Source: Paraclostridium sordellii
GTDB lineage: Bacteria; Bacillota; Clostridia; Peptostreptococcales; Peptostreptococcaceae
Direction of reading: 5' to 3'
DNA length: 64,000 nt
Assembly (NCBI RefSeq): GCF_000953675.1
Contig: NZ_LN679998.1
Span: 2,420,102 to 2,484,101 of the forward strand
Of this stretch, positions 1 through 8,746 are shown in pieces. Both the position numbers and the translations under genes were made by a program. The notes beneath the pieces are model-generated. The model was not told the DNA's origin, searched no databases, and saw only the letters and a program-made list of their open reading frames with translations. Numbering within the stretch: the stretch's first letter is position 1; every line of letters starts with the position of its first letter.

Positions 1-1188
1 TATGGCAACTTTTTGTCCTGGGTTAACTTCTAAATTCATATCCTGTATTAAAATTTTATCTTCACTGTATCCAAACTTTACGTGATCAAATACAACTTTT
101 CCTTTAGGATTTTTTATTACTCTACTTTTCTCAATATCAGGAATTAATTCTTTTTCATCTAGTAGTTCAAATATTCTTTCTGCTGAAGCAACAGTTGATT
201 GTATTATATTAGCTATGTTTGCAGTTTGACTTATAGGCTGGCTAAATTGTTTAGTATATTGTATAAATGCTTGGATATCTCCAATTTGAATACGACCTTT
301 TGTTACAAGTACAGCTCCTATAACAGATACAAGCACATAGCCAATATTACTTACAAAGTTCATAATAGGCATCATCATACCTGACATGAATTGTGCTTTC
401 CATGCATTTTCATAAAGCTTAATATTTATATCTCTAAACGTATCAATTGATTTTTTTTCCCTATTAAAAGATTTTATAATCTCATGTCCTGTGTAAACTT
501 CTTCAATATGTCCATTAAGATTTCCAATTATATTTTGTTGTTTTATAAAGTAGCTTTGAGATCTGCTTATAATTGGTTTCACAAATAAAATCCCTAATGG
601 AATAGTTAATACTGTCACAAAAGTCATAATTGGACTTATAGTTAGCATCATTATTACTACTCCCACTATAGTTACAATAGATGTTATTAGCTGTGTCATA
701 CTTTGTTGAAGTGTTGAGCTTATATTATCTATATCATTTGTTACTTTACTCAAAACCTCACCATAAGTATGAGTATCAAAATAGTTTAAAGGAAGTCTAT
801 TAAGTTTATTATATATATCTTGTCTCATATCATATACAGTTTTTTGAGCCACTGAAACAATTATATATTGTTGCATATAATTAAAAATTGAACTTATTAT
901 ATATAAAATCACTAAAATTATAAGTACTTTATATATAAATGCAAAGTCTATCCCTCCCTGACCTTTAGCTTTTAATATTACTCCTTCAAATATTTTAGTT
1001 GTTGCTTGTCCAAGAATTTTAGGACTTACAATAGAAAATATAGAACTTAATATAGCAGCTATAATTACCAGGGTTATACTTGATTTATATGTTTTTAAAT
1101 ACATTATTAATCGTTTTAATGTTCCTTTAAAATCTTTTGCCTTTTGAGTTGATATTTTATTAATTGAGACTTGATTGTTTTTACTCAT
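1..1188 (-). CDS. ABC exporter subunit (TM domain), partial, second of a pair
   Basis: The reading frame opens at ATG 1188 (MSKNNQVSINK) and runs off the left edge, so only about 396 residues are present: the six-helix exporter domain, ending just before the Walker A motif. It lies 1 nt after the stop of the upstream ABC exporter gene and is preceded by a GGAGGAGAT ribosome binding site, so the two are co-transcribed and probably co-translated. Such pairs form heterodimeric multidrug or peptide exporters in the membrane. Because the neighbour carries a degenerate Walker B region, this partner is expected to carry the catalytic Glu, but that part is outside the window. The substrate cannot be read from the sequence. 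Confidence 0.85.
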   Translation of the reverse strand, partial: MSKNNQVSINKISTQKAKDFKGTLKRLIMYLKTYKSSITLVIIAAILSSIFSIVSPKILGQATTKIFEGVILKAKGQGGIDFAFIYKVLIILVILYIISSIFNYMQQYIIVSVAQKTVYDMRQDIYNKLNRLPLNYFDTHTYGEVLSKVTNDIDNISSTLQQSMTQLITSIVTIVGVVIMMLTISPIMTFVTVLTIPLGILFVKPIISRSQSYFIKQQNIIGNLNGHIEEVYTGHEIIKSFNREKKSIDTFRDINIKLYENAWKAQFMSGMMMPIMNFVSNIGYVLVSVIGAVLVTKGRIQIGDIQAFIQYTKQFSQPISQTANIANIIQSTVASAERIFELLDEKELIPDIEKSRVIKNPKGKVVFDHVKFGYSEDKILIQDMNLEVNPGQKVAI

Positions 1189-1189
1189 A

Positions 1190-2914
1190 TTATATCTCCT
1201 CCTTAGACAATTGAGAGTATACTATTTCTTTATAAATATCACAGGTTTCTAATAATTCTTTATGAGTACCTATTTTTATAACCTTACCTTCATCCAAAAC
1301 TATAATTCTATCTGCATTGATAACTGTACTAACTCTTTGTGCAACTATTATAACAGTTGATTTTTTAGTTTCTTCTGTTAAAGCTTCTCTAAGTTTTTTA
1401 TCTGTTTTAAAATCTAATGCTGAAAAACTATCATCAAATATATATATTTCAGGTTTTTTTACAATAGCTCTGGCTATTGCTAGCCTTTGTTTCTGTCCTC
1501 CTGATACATTATTTCCACCTTGTGCTATATAAGAATTTTCTCTATCCTTTTTTTCGTTTATAAACTCTTTTGATTGAGATATATCTATTGCACTTTTTAT
1601 ATCATCATTACTTGCATCATCATCACCATAAACTATATTTTCTTTTATAGTTCCTGTAAATAAAACAGATTTTTGAGGAACATAACCAATCTTATTTCTT
1701 AATACTTTTAGATCCATATCTTTTACATTAATTCCATCTACTAAAACTTCACCTTCATTTACCTCAAATAATCTAGGAATTAATTTTATAAGTGTTGATT
1801 TTCCAGAACCAGTACCTCCAATTATAGCTGTAGTTTCCCCTGGTCCACTTGTAAAATTTATATTATCTAATACTTTTTCACTATTTTCATCATAATAAAA
1901 ACTTACATTTTTAAATTCTAAATATCCTGTTTTTTCTGTTTCCTTTATAGCCTTTTCTTTACTATATATTTCTGATTTTTTTCCTAAAATCTCATTTATT
2001 CTATCAGCTGATGCAGATGCTCTTGGCACCATAACAAACATCATAGACAGCATCATAAGTGCGAACATAATCTGTGTTAAATACTGTATGAATGCAATTA
2101 AATCCCCAACCTGCATATTACCCTTATCTATTCTTATGCCTCCAAACCACACAACAGCAATTATAGATAAATTTACAAGTAACATCATAATTGGCATTAA
2201 TAATGTTATAGTTCTATTAGCTTTAATAGCTATATCACTTAATTGAAAGCTAGATTTTTCAAATTTTTGCTTTTCCAGTTCATATTTATTAAATACCCGT
2301 ATTACCCTTATTCCTGTTAAATTTTCTCTTAAAACTCTATTTAGCTTATCTACATTCTTTTGCATTTTTTTAAAAAGGGGTATGGCTTTACTAGCTATTA
2401 AATATATACTTAAAATTAATATTGGAATTGAGACTAAAATTATTAATGATAATTTGCTATCTTTTCTTATAGCCATTATCGTCGCCCCTATAGCAACCAT
2501 CGGTGCATAAAGCATCATCCTTAACATTATAATCAAAACTTGTTGTATTTGGGTTACATCATTTGTAGTTCTTGTAATTAAGGAAGATACCCCTAAATCA
2601 TTTACCTCTTTTAAAGAAAATGTTTCAACCTGTTCAAATACTTTTTCTCTAATGTCTCTTCCAAATCCCATAGCTACTTTAGCTCCAAAATAACTAGCTA
2701 ATATAGTCGCTATAACACCTATTAAGCTTACTCCTAACATTATAAAACCAATTTTTAAAATATAAGCCTTATCATTATTTATAATTCCAATATCCACTAT
2801 ATTAGACATTAAGTTTGGCAAGTACACATCACATAAGGCTTGTATAAATACCAATAAAAATATAATTACAACTACCCATTTATATTTTTTTAAATTTTTC
2901 AGTAGTTTTAACAT
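1190..2914 (-). CDS. ABC exporter subunit, ATP-binding/permease (degenerate site)
   Basis: 574 residues: an exporter-type transmembrane domain (about 1-310) fused to a nucleotide-binding domain. The NBD has Walker A GGTGSGKST, Q-loop region GYVPQKSV, signature NVSGGQKQR and Walker B IYIFDDSFSALD. The residue after the Walker B Asp is Asp rather than the catalytic Glu, as in the degenerate half of heterodimeric exporters such as the BmrC or TM287 type (family knowledge). The next gene begins 1 nt downstream and supplies the second half. It sits divergent from the DUF1002 gene. A role in drug or peptide efflux is inferred from the family only. Confidence 0.9.
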   Translation of the reverse strand: MLKLLKNLKKYKWVVVIIFLLVFIQALCDVYLPNLMSNIVDIGIINNDKAYILKIGFIMLGVSLIGVIATILASYFGAKVAMGFGRDIREKVFEQVETFSLKEVNDLGVSSLITRTTNDVTQIQQVLIIMLRMMLYAPMVAIGATIMAIRKDSKLSLIILVSIPILILSIYLIASKAIPLFKKMQKNVDKLNRVLRENLTGIRVIRVFNKYELEKQKFEKSSFQLSDIAIKANRTITLLMPIMMLLVNLSIIAVVWFGGIRIDKGNMQVGDLIAFIQYLTQIMFALMMLSMMFVMVPRASASADRINEILGKKSEIYSKEKAIKETEKTGYLEFKNVSFYYDENSEKVLDNINFTSGPGETTAIIGGTGSGKSTLIKLIPRLFEVNEGEVLVDGINVKDMDLKVLRNKIGYVPQKSVLFTGTIKENIVYGDDDASNDDIKSAIDISQSKEFINEKKDRENSYIAQGGNNVSGGQKQRLAIARAIVKKPEIYIFDDSFSALDFKTDKKLREALTEETKKSTVIIVAQRVSTVINADRIIVLDEGKVIKIGTHKELLETCDIYKEIVYSQLSKEEI

Positions 2915-3046
2915 TATAGCGCTCCTTTTTTATAAAGTTGTATATTTTATAATAGAAATATTTTTTCCCTTTATTTCAAATTTACACCTATATAAAATTT
3001 ATTTTTGGTTCTAATTTTTATTAAATTAGTAATATACATATACTAT

Positions 3047-3075
3047 TTGAGTTAGTTGACTAAAAATGTTATAAT
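3047..3075 (+). promoter_or_regulatory. SigA-type promoter for the DUF1002 gene
   Basis: TTGAGT (3047-3052), a 17-bp spacer, then a perfect TATAAT (3070-3075). It lies about 75 nt upstream of the ATG at 3151. This is the best match to housekeeping promoter consensus in the 236-nt divergent region. Confidence 0.65.
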
Positions 3076-3150
3076 TTTGTAATCGTCAGAATCTAAAAAA
3101 TGTTTTATTATAATAGGTACCTGTTTAAATTATTTTAAAGGAGATTGATT

Positions 3151-4419
3151 ATGAGTATAAAAAAGAAAATAATTTCAATTGTTATATGTAGTACTATGGT
3201 TCTAGGAAGTATAAGCTTAGTATTTGCAGATTCTTCAAAGGTTGTAACTTTGGGAGCAAACTTAACTCCGGAACAAAAACAAACTATGCTAAAATACTTT
3301 GGTGTTAATAAAAATGATGCTGTAATTTTAGATGTTAATAATCAAGAAGAAAGAAAGTACTTAGAAGGAATAGCCCCTGAGTCTCAAATTGGTACAAAGA
3401 CATATTCTTGTGCTTATGTTGAGCCTACAAAGTCTGGAAGCGGTATAAATGTAAAGACAGCTAATATAACATGGGTTACTTCATCTATGATAGCAAGTAC
3501 TCTTGCAAGTTTAGGTATAACAGATGCTAACTGTGTAATAGCTGCTAATTTCCCAGTAAGTGGTACAGGAGCTCTTACCGGAGTTATGAAGGCTTATGAA
3601 GATGCAACTGGAAAACCTCTAGATGAGAAGAAAAAAGAAATTGCAACAGAAGAGCTAGTTGTAACTGGAGATTTAGGTCAAGATGTTGGTAAAGATAAAG
3701 CAACAGGTATAATTAACGATATAAAAACTCAAGTTATAAAAAATAATACTAGTGATACAGTTCAAATAGCAGATACAATAAATAATATAACTAATAACTA
3801 TAATGTAACTTTATCACCAGAGCAACAAAAACAAATAGAAAATTTAATGTTGAAGATATCTAAACAAGATTATAATTACAAAGAGATGAAAGACGCATTA
3901 GAAAGTGTTTCTAATACTGTTAATGACCACTTAAAAGAACTAGGTGAAAATGTAAATAATTCAGGTATATTAGATACTGTAAAAGGTTGGTTTGATGGTA
4001 TAGGTAATTGGGTCTCTAACTTATTTGGTGGAGATAATAAGGACTTAGGTATATTGGAAAATACAAATGATAAATTACTTGGAGATAATGCAAAAATAGA
4101 TGCAACTGACAAAAACGCAATAAACTTACCTTCAAACGAAGAAGTAGAAGGTTTCTTTACAAAAGTTTGGAATTGGTTTACAGGTCTATTTAATAATGAA
4201 CCTAAGAAAGAAGAAAGTACAGATAATAGCAATTCTCAAAGTGAAAATACTAATAACGAAAGCAATAACAATGAAATCAATGATAATGAAAATGCTACTA
4301 ATTCAGAACAAAGTTCTGATTTAGAAAATAAAGATAATAATGCTAATCATAATAACGACGTTAATAATATAAATGATGCTAATTCTCAAATCGATAATAA
4401 CACACAAAAAAGCAATTAA
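3151..4419 (+). CDS. Secreted DUF1002 family protein (YpuA-like)
   Basis: About 422 residues. A Sec signal peptide (KKK then a hydrophobic run ending near VFADS) is followed by the DUF1002 region (about 30-200: TLGANLTPEQKQTML, QIGTKTYSCAYVEP, ITWVTSSMIASTLASLGI), which matches the B. subtilis YpuA family. A middle amphipathic region follows, with two W/F-rich segments (VKGWFDGIGNWVSNLF and VWNWFTGLF), and then an Asn/Asp/Ser-rich low-complexity tail of about 70 residues. ATG 3151 is chosen because AAAGGAG ends 7 nt before it; an in-frame TTG at 3145 sits too close. The function of DUF1002 is unknown. It is monocistronic and ends in a strong terminator. Confidence 0.85.
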   Translation: MSIKKKIISIVICSTMVLGSISLVFADSSKVVTLGANLTPEQKQTMLKYFGVNKNDAVILDVNNQEERKYLEGIAPESQIGTKTYSCAYVEPTKSGSGINVKTANITWVTSSMIASTLASLGITDANCVIAANFPVSGTGALTGVMKAYEDATGKPLDEKKKEIATEELVVTGDLGQDVGKDKATGIINDIKTQVIKNNTSDTVQIADTINNITNNYNVTLSPEQQKQIENLMLKISKQDYNYKEMKDALESVSNTVNDHLKELGENVNNSGILDTVKGWFDGIGNWVSNLFGGDNKDLGILENTNDKLLGDNAKIDATDKNAINLPSNEEVEGFFTKVWNWFTGLFNNEPKKEESTDNSNSQSENTNNESNNNEINDNENATNSEQSSDLENKDNNANHNNDVNNINDANSQIDNNTQKSN

Positions 4420-4429
4420 TTTTCACTAA

Positions 4430-4481
4430 AAAACTCCATTATGATAATTGTTGAAATTTACAATTATCATAATGGAGTTTT
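4430..4481. terminator. Bidirectional terminator, 22-bp perfect arms
   Basis: Perfect inverted repeat 4430-4451 / 4460-4481 with an 8-nt loop, flanked by A-runs on the left and T-runs on the right. It separates the rightward DUF1002 gene from the leftward fliN end, so it can serve both. Confidence 0.85.
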
Positions 4482-4498
4482 AATTTTAATAATTAATT

Positions 4499-4762
4499 TT
4501 ATGCTAAAGTCTTAGCTAACTCTTCTTCACCTAGTATACGTGTAATTCTTACTCCAAAACTATCATCTACGATTACAACTTGTCCATATCCTATCATTCT
4601 TCCATTTACAGTTATCTCTACTTCTTGGTCTTCAAATGTATCTAACTCTATTAATGATCCCTTTGATAACTCAAATATATCTTTTAAAGCTATTTGAGTT
4701 CTTCCTAAAATTGCACTTACCTTAAGTTCTATGTCTAATACTCTATCAAATTTTTCACTCAT
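4499..4762 (-). CDS. fliN: Flagellar switch protein FliN (short SpoA domain)
   Basis: 87 residues, almost entirely one SpoA/FliN C-ring domain: LKVSAILGRTQIALKDIFELS, then GSLIELD, the VEITVNGRMIGYGQVVIVDDSFGVRIT strand set and a short tail. FliN builds the base of the cytoplasmic C-ring with FliM and helps set rotor direction. It begins 4 nt after the fliM stop, so the two are translationally coupled. There is no long N-terminal extension as in E. coli FliN, and no CheC-like domain as in FliY. It is the last gene of the chemotaxis cluster. Confidence 0.88.
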   Translation of the reverse strand: MSEKFDRVLDIELKVSAILGRTQIALKDIFELSKGSLIELDTFEDQEVEITVNGRMIGYGQVVIVDDSFGVRITRILGEEELAKTLA

Positions 4763-4766
4763 ATTT

Positions 4767-5654
4767 TTATCCTTCTTTCTTTACACAATCTGTTATCATA
4801 ACACCTTTTTTATTTTTTATAAGTCCAAGTTTACATTTAAATGCACTTGACCCACCTACATGTAAATCCATATCTCCATCTACTTTTGTATCTAAAGTTA
4901 TAACATCTCCAACTTTTAAATCTAGTAGTTCTTCTACACTTACTTTAGTTCTCCCTAATATAGCTACCATGTCTGTGCTAGTTCCACAAATCTTATTATA
5001 TATTGCATTTGTAAATTCAAAATCATACTCTATTGATTTACTCTTAAAAAGTCTCTTTGGCTCTAGTTGCTCAAGAACTGGTTCCATACAGCTATATGGA
5101 TTACAAAAGCTCATTCTTCCAACTTCTTTATCTCCATCCATCATCTTCATGTGAGAAATTACTACGGATTCACTTATTGGGTATTTTTTACTTGATCCAA
5201 CATTTGTATAGATATGAGAAACTTCTCTATATTCACATCCTTCAAATATGTACATCTTTGTTAAAAATTTACTTCCTACATATGATATAAGTTCTCTATC
5301 TACTGCAGTAAGTTCCCTTTTAGTATCTCCAAATTCTCCATCTCCTCCAAGAATTAGGTCTATAAAAGTCAGAGCTACACTTTTATCTAGTTGGTATATT
5401 AATCCTTTTACTAATGGTTGTATAGCATGTTCTACAATCACAGAGTCATTTGATATCATATTCATAAACTCTTCATAATTTGTTTGTTCTATTCTATCTA
5501 ATTTACATACTATATTTGGTCTTTTTAATTCATAAGTAACAAATAAGTTTATACTCTTACAAAACTCCTCTGCTATTACAGATAAAAATCTCATATTTCC
5601 AGTAGAATATCTTTGTGGTTTTTTAAAGTCATATACAGTTACTTTTTGTTTCAT
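4767..5654 (-). CDS. fliM: Flagellar motor switch protein FliM, lacking the CheY-docking N-terminus
   Basis: 295 residues: FliM middle domain (about 15-195, CheC-like fold; LTAVDRELISYVGSKFL) and a C-terminal SpoA domain (about 215-290; TDMVAILGRTKVSVEELLDLKVGDVITLD). FliM normally begins with a LSQxEIDxLL peptide that binds phospho-CheY; this protein begins MKQKVTVYDFKKPQRYS and has no such peptide. The ribosome binding site is weak or distant: AGGAG lies about 15 nt before the ATG. It lies downstream of cheY across a 293-nt gap that holds two hairpins. The C-ring role is family knowledge; switching without the peptide would need another contact, for example through FliN or CheC. Confidence 0.88.
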   Translation of the reverse strand: MKQKVTVYDFKKPQRYSTGNMRFLSVIAEEFCKSINLFVTYELKRPNIVCKLDRIEQTNYEEFMNMISNDSVIVEHAIQPLVKGLIYQLDKSVALTFIDLILGGDGEFGDTKRELTAVDRELISYVGSKFLTKMYIFEGCEYREVSHIYTNVGSSKKYPISESVVISHMKMMDGDKEVGRMSFCNPYSCMEPVLEQLEPKRLFKSKSIEYDFEFTNAIYNKICGTSTDMVAILGRTKVSVEELLDLKVGDVITLDTKVDGDMDLHVGGSSAFKCKLGLIKNKKGVMITDCVKKEG

Positions 5655-5747
5655 AATTTCTTTTTATATCTCCTATATAAATTTTCGGCTTCATTTGAAG
5701 ACTATTTCCCATTTAGCTTATTATATAAACTAGCTGAATAGCTTTTA

Positions 5748-5814
5748 ATTATTCATTAGTCACTGACTTATAACCTATTAAAAATAGGTTATAAGTCAGT
5801 GACTAATGAATAAT
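5748..5814. repeat. 67-nt perfect palindrome (32-bp arms, 3-nt loop)
   Basis: Arms 5748-5779 and 5783-5814 are exact reverse complements around AAA. Neither strand shows a T-run after the stem, so it is not a typical intrinsic terminator. It sits in the cheY-fliM gap, in what would be the 5' leader of fliM-fliN. Confidence 0.9.
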
Positions 5815-5895
5815 CCAATTTATTATACCTAATTAATACTACACTTATCATATTTTATTTTCACTTTATTTTATTATTAAATATTTATTATTTTT

Positions 5896-5929
5896 CATTG
5901 TAAAAGGAATATAAATTCCTTTTACAATG
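5896..5929. repeat. Inverted repeat after cheY (15-bp arms, 4-nt loop)
   Basis: Perfect stem 5896-5910 / 5915-5929, 19 nt downstream of the cheY stop. On the cheY strand it is followed by A-rich rather than U-rich sequence, so it may be a weak terminator, a 3' stabiliser or a processing site. Confidence 0.6.
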
Positions 5930-5947
5930 TTTATTAATATTAGTATT

Positions 5948-6301
5948 TTATAATTTAGCTAAAGCTGAAACTATAATTTCTTCTTTAAAAGGCTTTACTA
6001 TAAATCCTTTTGCTCCATATATTATAGCTTCCTTCATTCTAGCTTCTTGACCTAAAGCAGATACCATTACAATCGATGCAGCTGGATCTATTTTTTTAAT
6101 TTGTCTTAGGGCCTCTAGTCCATCCATCTCTGGCATAGTTATATCCATTGTAACTACTTCTGGCTGTAGCTCTTGATATTTTTCAATTGCCATTAACCCA
6201 TTTTCTGCTTCTCCAACTATTTCAAATCCATTCTCTTCAAGCATTTTACGTATAGACATACGCATGAATGCTGCATCATCAACTATTAATACTCTTTTCA
6301 T
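5948..6301 (-). CDS. cheY: Chemotaxis response regulator CheY
   Basis: 117 residues, a lone receiver domain. Visible residues are the acidic pair D8/D9, phospho-acceptor D53 in VTMDITMPEMDG, switch Ser 81 (MVSALG) and Lys 103 (VKPFKE). Phosphorylated by CheA, CheY acts on the flagellar switch. It follows cheR by 23 nt and is the last che gene before fliM-fliN. A GGAGG site lies before ATG 6301. Confidence 0.93.
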   Translation of the reverse strand: MKRVLIVDDAAFMRMSIRKMLEENGFEIVGEAENGLMAIEKYQELQPEVVTMDITMPEMDGLEALRQIKKIDPAASIVMVSALGQEARMKEAIIYGAKGFIVKPFKEEIIVSALAKL

Positions 6302-6324
6302 AAATTTTCCTCCATTTATATAAC

Positions 6325-7134
6325 TTATATCATTTTTCTATATACTGATGGTTTTACGCGCTCAAAATCTGTTTTTAAGTTTGATAGATTTTCAGACATA
6401 CCAATTATTAAGTACCCACCTGGTTTAAGTGCATCATATAATTTTTTTGATAAATTTTGTTTTGTTGGGTTATCAAAATAAATCATAACATTTCTACAAA
6501 AAATCACATCATATTTATTTCTTTCCCAACCTATACTATTATTTAAATTAAAATATTTAAAATCTACTAGGCTTTTTATACTATCACAAATCGCGTAGTT
6601 TCGGTTATCAATTTGTTGGAAAAAATTTTTAACCCAAGCTTGTGGGAGTTTATCTATTTTATCTTGCGAATAAACACCTGATTTTGCTTGCTTTAAAACA
6701 TTATTTGAAATATCTGATGCAGATATAGATACTTTCAACTTAGTATTTCTTCCAAATACAGATGATGCTAACATGGCAATACAGTATGGTTCTTCTCCAG
6801 TAGATGAAGCTGCCGACCAAATTTTTAATCCACCTACTCTAGGCTTTTTAAAATGCGGTAGAAGTACTTCATTTCTTAAAAATTCAAAATGTTGTTCTTC
6901 TCTCATAAAATAAGTAAAATTAGTTGTTAACTTTTCAACTAAAATAGCAGCTTGATCTCCTGTCTTATCTAACATTAAACTATCTATGTAACTTTTAAAA
7001 TCTTCAAACCCTAAACGCTTTACCATCAATACCAATCTTGTCTCAATAAGTGTTCTTTTATTTTCAAGATTTATCCCATAATTATTATACATAAAAGTTT
7101 TTAATCGTACAAAGTCTTTATTCGTTAATTTCAT
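6325..7134 (-). CDS. cheR: MCP glutamate methyltransferase CheR
   Basis: 269 residues. An all-helical N-terminal domain (about 1-75) is followed by a SAM-dependent methyltransferase fold with the CheR signature KIWSAASSTGEEPYCIAML and the motif YDVIFCRNVMIYFD. It methylates glutamates of chemoreceptors, opposing CheB and CheD. The start overlaps the cheW end by 17 nt, showing tight coupling. Confidence 0.93.
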   Translation of the reverse strand: MKLTNKDFVRLKTFMYNNYGINLENKRTLIETRLVLMVKRLGFEDFKSYIDSLMLDKTGDQAAILVEKLTTNFTYFMREEQHFEFLRNEVLLPHFKKPRVGGLKIWSAASSTGEEPYCIAMLASSVFGRNTKLKVSISASDISNNVLKQAKSGVYSQDKIDKLPQAWVKNFFQQIDNRNYAICDSIKSLVDFKYFNLNNSIGWERNKYDVIFCRNVMIYFDNPTKQNLSKKLYDALKPGGYLIIGMSENLSNLKTDFERVKPSVYRKMI

Positions 7135-7600
7135 TCTTTATATCCTCTACAATTTTCATTAATGAATCACAATCAAGTATTAACTGTACTTCATCATTTA
7201 TTTCACTAACACCTTTTATGAAATTTTCTTTAGACTCATCATTGTTTGAATTCATATTCATGCTCTGAGTAGGTGAAATATTTATAACTTCATTTACTGC
7301 ATCGACTATCAATCCAATCTTATTTGAATCATTTTCAATAATTATTATACAGGTTCTCTCATTGTACGCTATTGGTTCCATGTCAAATCTCATTCTAGCA
7401 TCCATAACCGGTATTATTGTACTTCTTAAGTTTATAATACCTTTCATATAGTTTGGTAAAAATGGAACTTTCGTTATAGGTAACATTTCGATAATTTCAA
7501 TAATATATTTTGATGATAATGCATATTTTTGGTTATTTATTATAAATACCATATACAAGTCATCAATTTTATTCTCTATTATTTCCTCATTAGCTTCCAA
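7118..7600 (-). CDS. cheW: Chemotaxis coupling protein CheW
   Basis: 160 residues, one CheW/SH3-like double barrel: YMVFIINNQKYALSSKYIIEIIE, ITKVPFLPNYMKGIINLRSTIIPVMD, and NKIGLIVDAVNEVINI. It bridges chemoreceptors to CheA. It lies 17 nt after cheD and overlaps cheR. The short N-terminal extension (about 13 residues) is acidic. Confidence 0.92.
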   Translation of the reverse strand: MEANEEIIENKIDDLYMVFIINNQKYALSSKYIIEIIEMLPITKVPFLPNYMKGIINLRSTIIPVMDARMRFDMEPIAYNERTCIIIIENDSNKIGLIVDAVNEVINISPTQSMNMNSNNDESKENFIKGVSEINDEVQLILDCDSLMKIVEDIKNEINE

Positions 7601-7617
7601 AACAATGTACCCTCCTT

Positions 7618-8103
7618 TTAAATAAATTTTTCACTTTTCCCAACACTTTTAATTAATAATTTATTCGTATTTGTATCAAAAACAATAGTTCTTCCACAAG
7701 ATCCTAATACATCTTCTGAAACAATCATTACCCTTAATTTGGCTAATGTTTCTTTACATGCCTTCACATTTTTTTCTCCAATAGTAAATATACTATTTGT
7801 TGTATTTTTAAAGCTAAACATATGCGCCCCTCCAGCTATTTTAGCTCTCATAAATCTAGTATTTGCACCAGCTTTTTTCATTTCTTCATATAGCAAGGTA
7901 ATACCAGTATCCGCATATTTAGCTTTATTAACAAGTTTTTTATCATATTTTGATTCAGCAAGTAAAATATGAACTAGTCCTGCAATTTTATTTACTTCAT
8001 CGTAAATTACTACTCCACAACAAGATCCAAGTCCAATTGTAGATATTCTGTCAGGAGCTTTTACAATGTTAAAATCTGCTATACCTACTGTTATTTTTTC
8101 CAT
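7618..8103 (-). CDS. cheD: Chemoreceptor glutamine deamidase CheD
   Basis: 161 residues. CheD signature IGLGSCCGVVIYD with catalytic Cys 28 (Cys 29 adjacent), His 45 in AGLVHILLAES and Thr 22, matching the Thr-Cys-His arrangement of the family. It deamidates receptor glutamines and in Firmicutes also binds CheC. It lies 11 nt from cheC, in keeping with that partnership. Confidence 0.92.
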   Translation of the reverse strand: MEKITVGIADFNIVKAPDRISTIGLGSCCGVVIYDEVNKIAGLVHILLAESKYDKKLVNKAKYADTGITLLYEEMKKAGANTRFMRAKIAGGAHMFSFKNTTNSIFTIGEKNVKACKETLAKLRVMIVSEDVLGSCGRTIVFDTNTNKLLIKSVGKSEKFI

Positions 8104-8114
8104 CAGCTATTCTC

Positions 8115-8729
8115 CTAATCAGCAAAACCTAATGAAGATAATAGCTTATTACATGACTCTACTTTAGGTATAAAGTAGTACTTTCCATCTATTGATCTAT
8201 CTGCAGTGAAAAATTCAGTCTCAATGCATAAAATAGAATCTGAAACTGGTCCATATAAAGACATAGGTAAATTCATAATAGCCATAACCATATCTACGCT
8301 AAAATACGGAATTGATGGAGTTATACTTAAGTTAGTCATATCTGATATTGCAGTTAAATAAGTTCCACAAAGTATATTGCATATTTCTCCTATTGAACTT
8401 AATTCTTCACATACTGCATTATAGTCATTTTTATCACATGTAATTTCTTTTCCTGATATTCTTGATAATAGATTAAAGGCTGAATCAACTTTCATTATAA
8501 CCATGATAAAGCCTTCCATATCTCCAGAAAGTTGTAAAACAGTTCCTACAACTAACTCTTCTGGAGAGCTATAACTATTAGTTATATCAGAGAATTTAAT
8601 CATATCACTTTTAGGTATTCCTATGTCAACTAATTCATTAAGCATTATAGCTAATGAAGATGACGCATTACCTGAACCTATATTACTAATCTCACGAAAT
8701 ACATTCAATTTATCACACTCAAATTTCAT
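8115..8729 (-). CDS. cheC: CheY-P phosphatase CheC
   Basis: 204 residues. Two phosphatase motifs are visible: E13/N16 in REISNIGSGNASSSL and E115/N118 in SSIGEICNILCG, giving the pseudo-symmetric CheC fold. CheC dephosphorylates CheY-P and is stimulated by CheD, which is the next gene. Because FliM here lacks the CheY peptide and no FliY is seen, CheC may be the main signal-terminating phosphatase (inference). It is spaced 17 nt from cheB. Confidence 0.9.
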   Translation of the reverse strand: MKFECDKLNVFREISNIGSGNASSSLAIMLNELVDIGIPKSDMIKFSDITNSYSSPEELVVGTVLQLSGDMEGFIMVIMKVDSAFNLLSRISGKEITCDKNDYNAVCEELSSIGEICNILCGTYLTAISDMTNLSITPSIPYFSVDMVMAIMNLPMSLYGPVSDSILCIETEFFTADRSIDGKYYFIPKVESCNKLLSSLGFAD

Positions 8730-8746
8730 ATATACCTACTTTCTAT

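Noticed and set aside
5748-5814. Invertible flagellar switch
   Set aside because: The arms are only 3 nt apart, so there is no segment to invert; known flagellar switches have arms flanking more than 100 bp.
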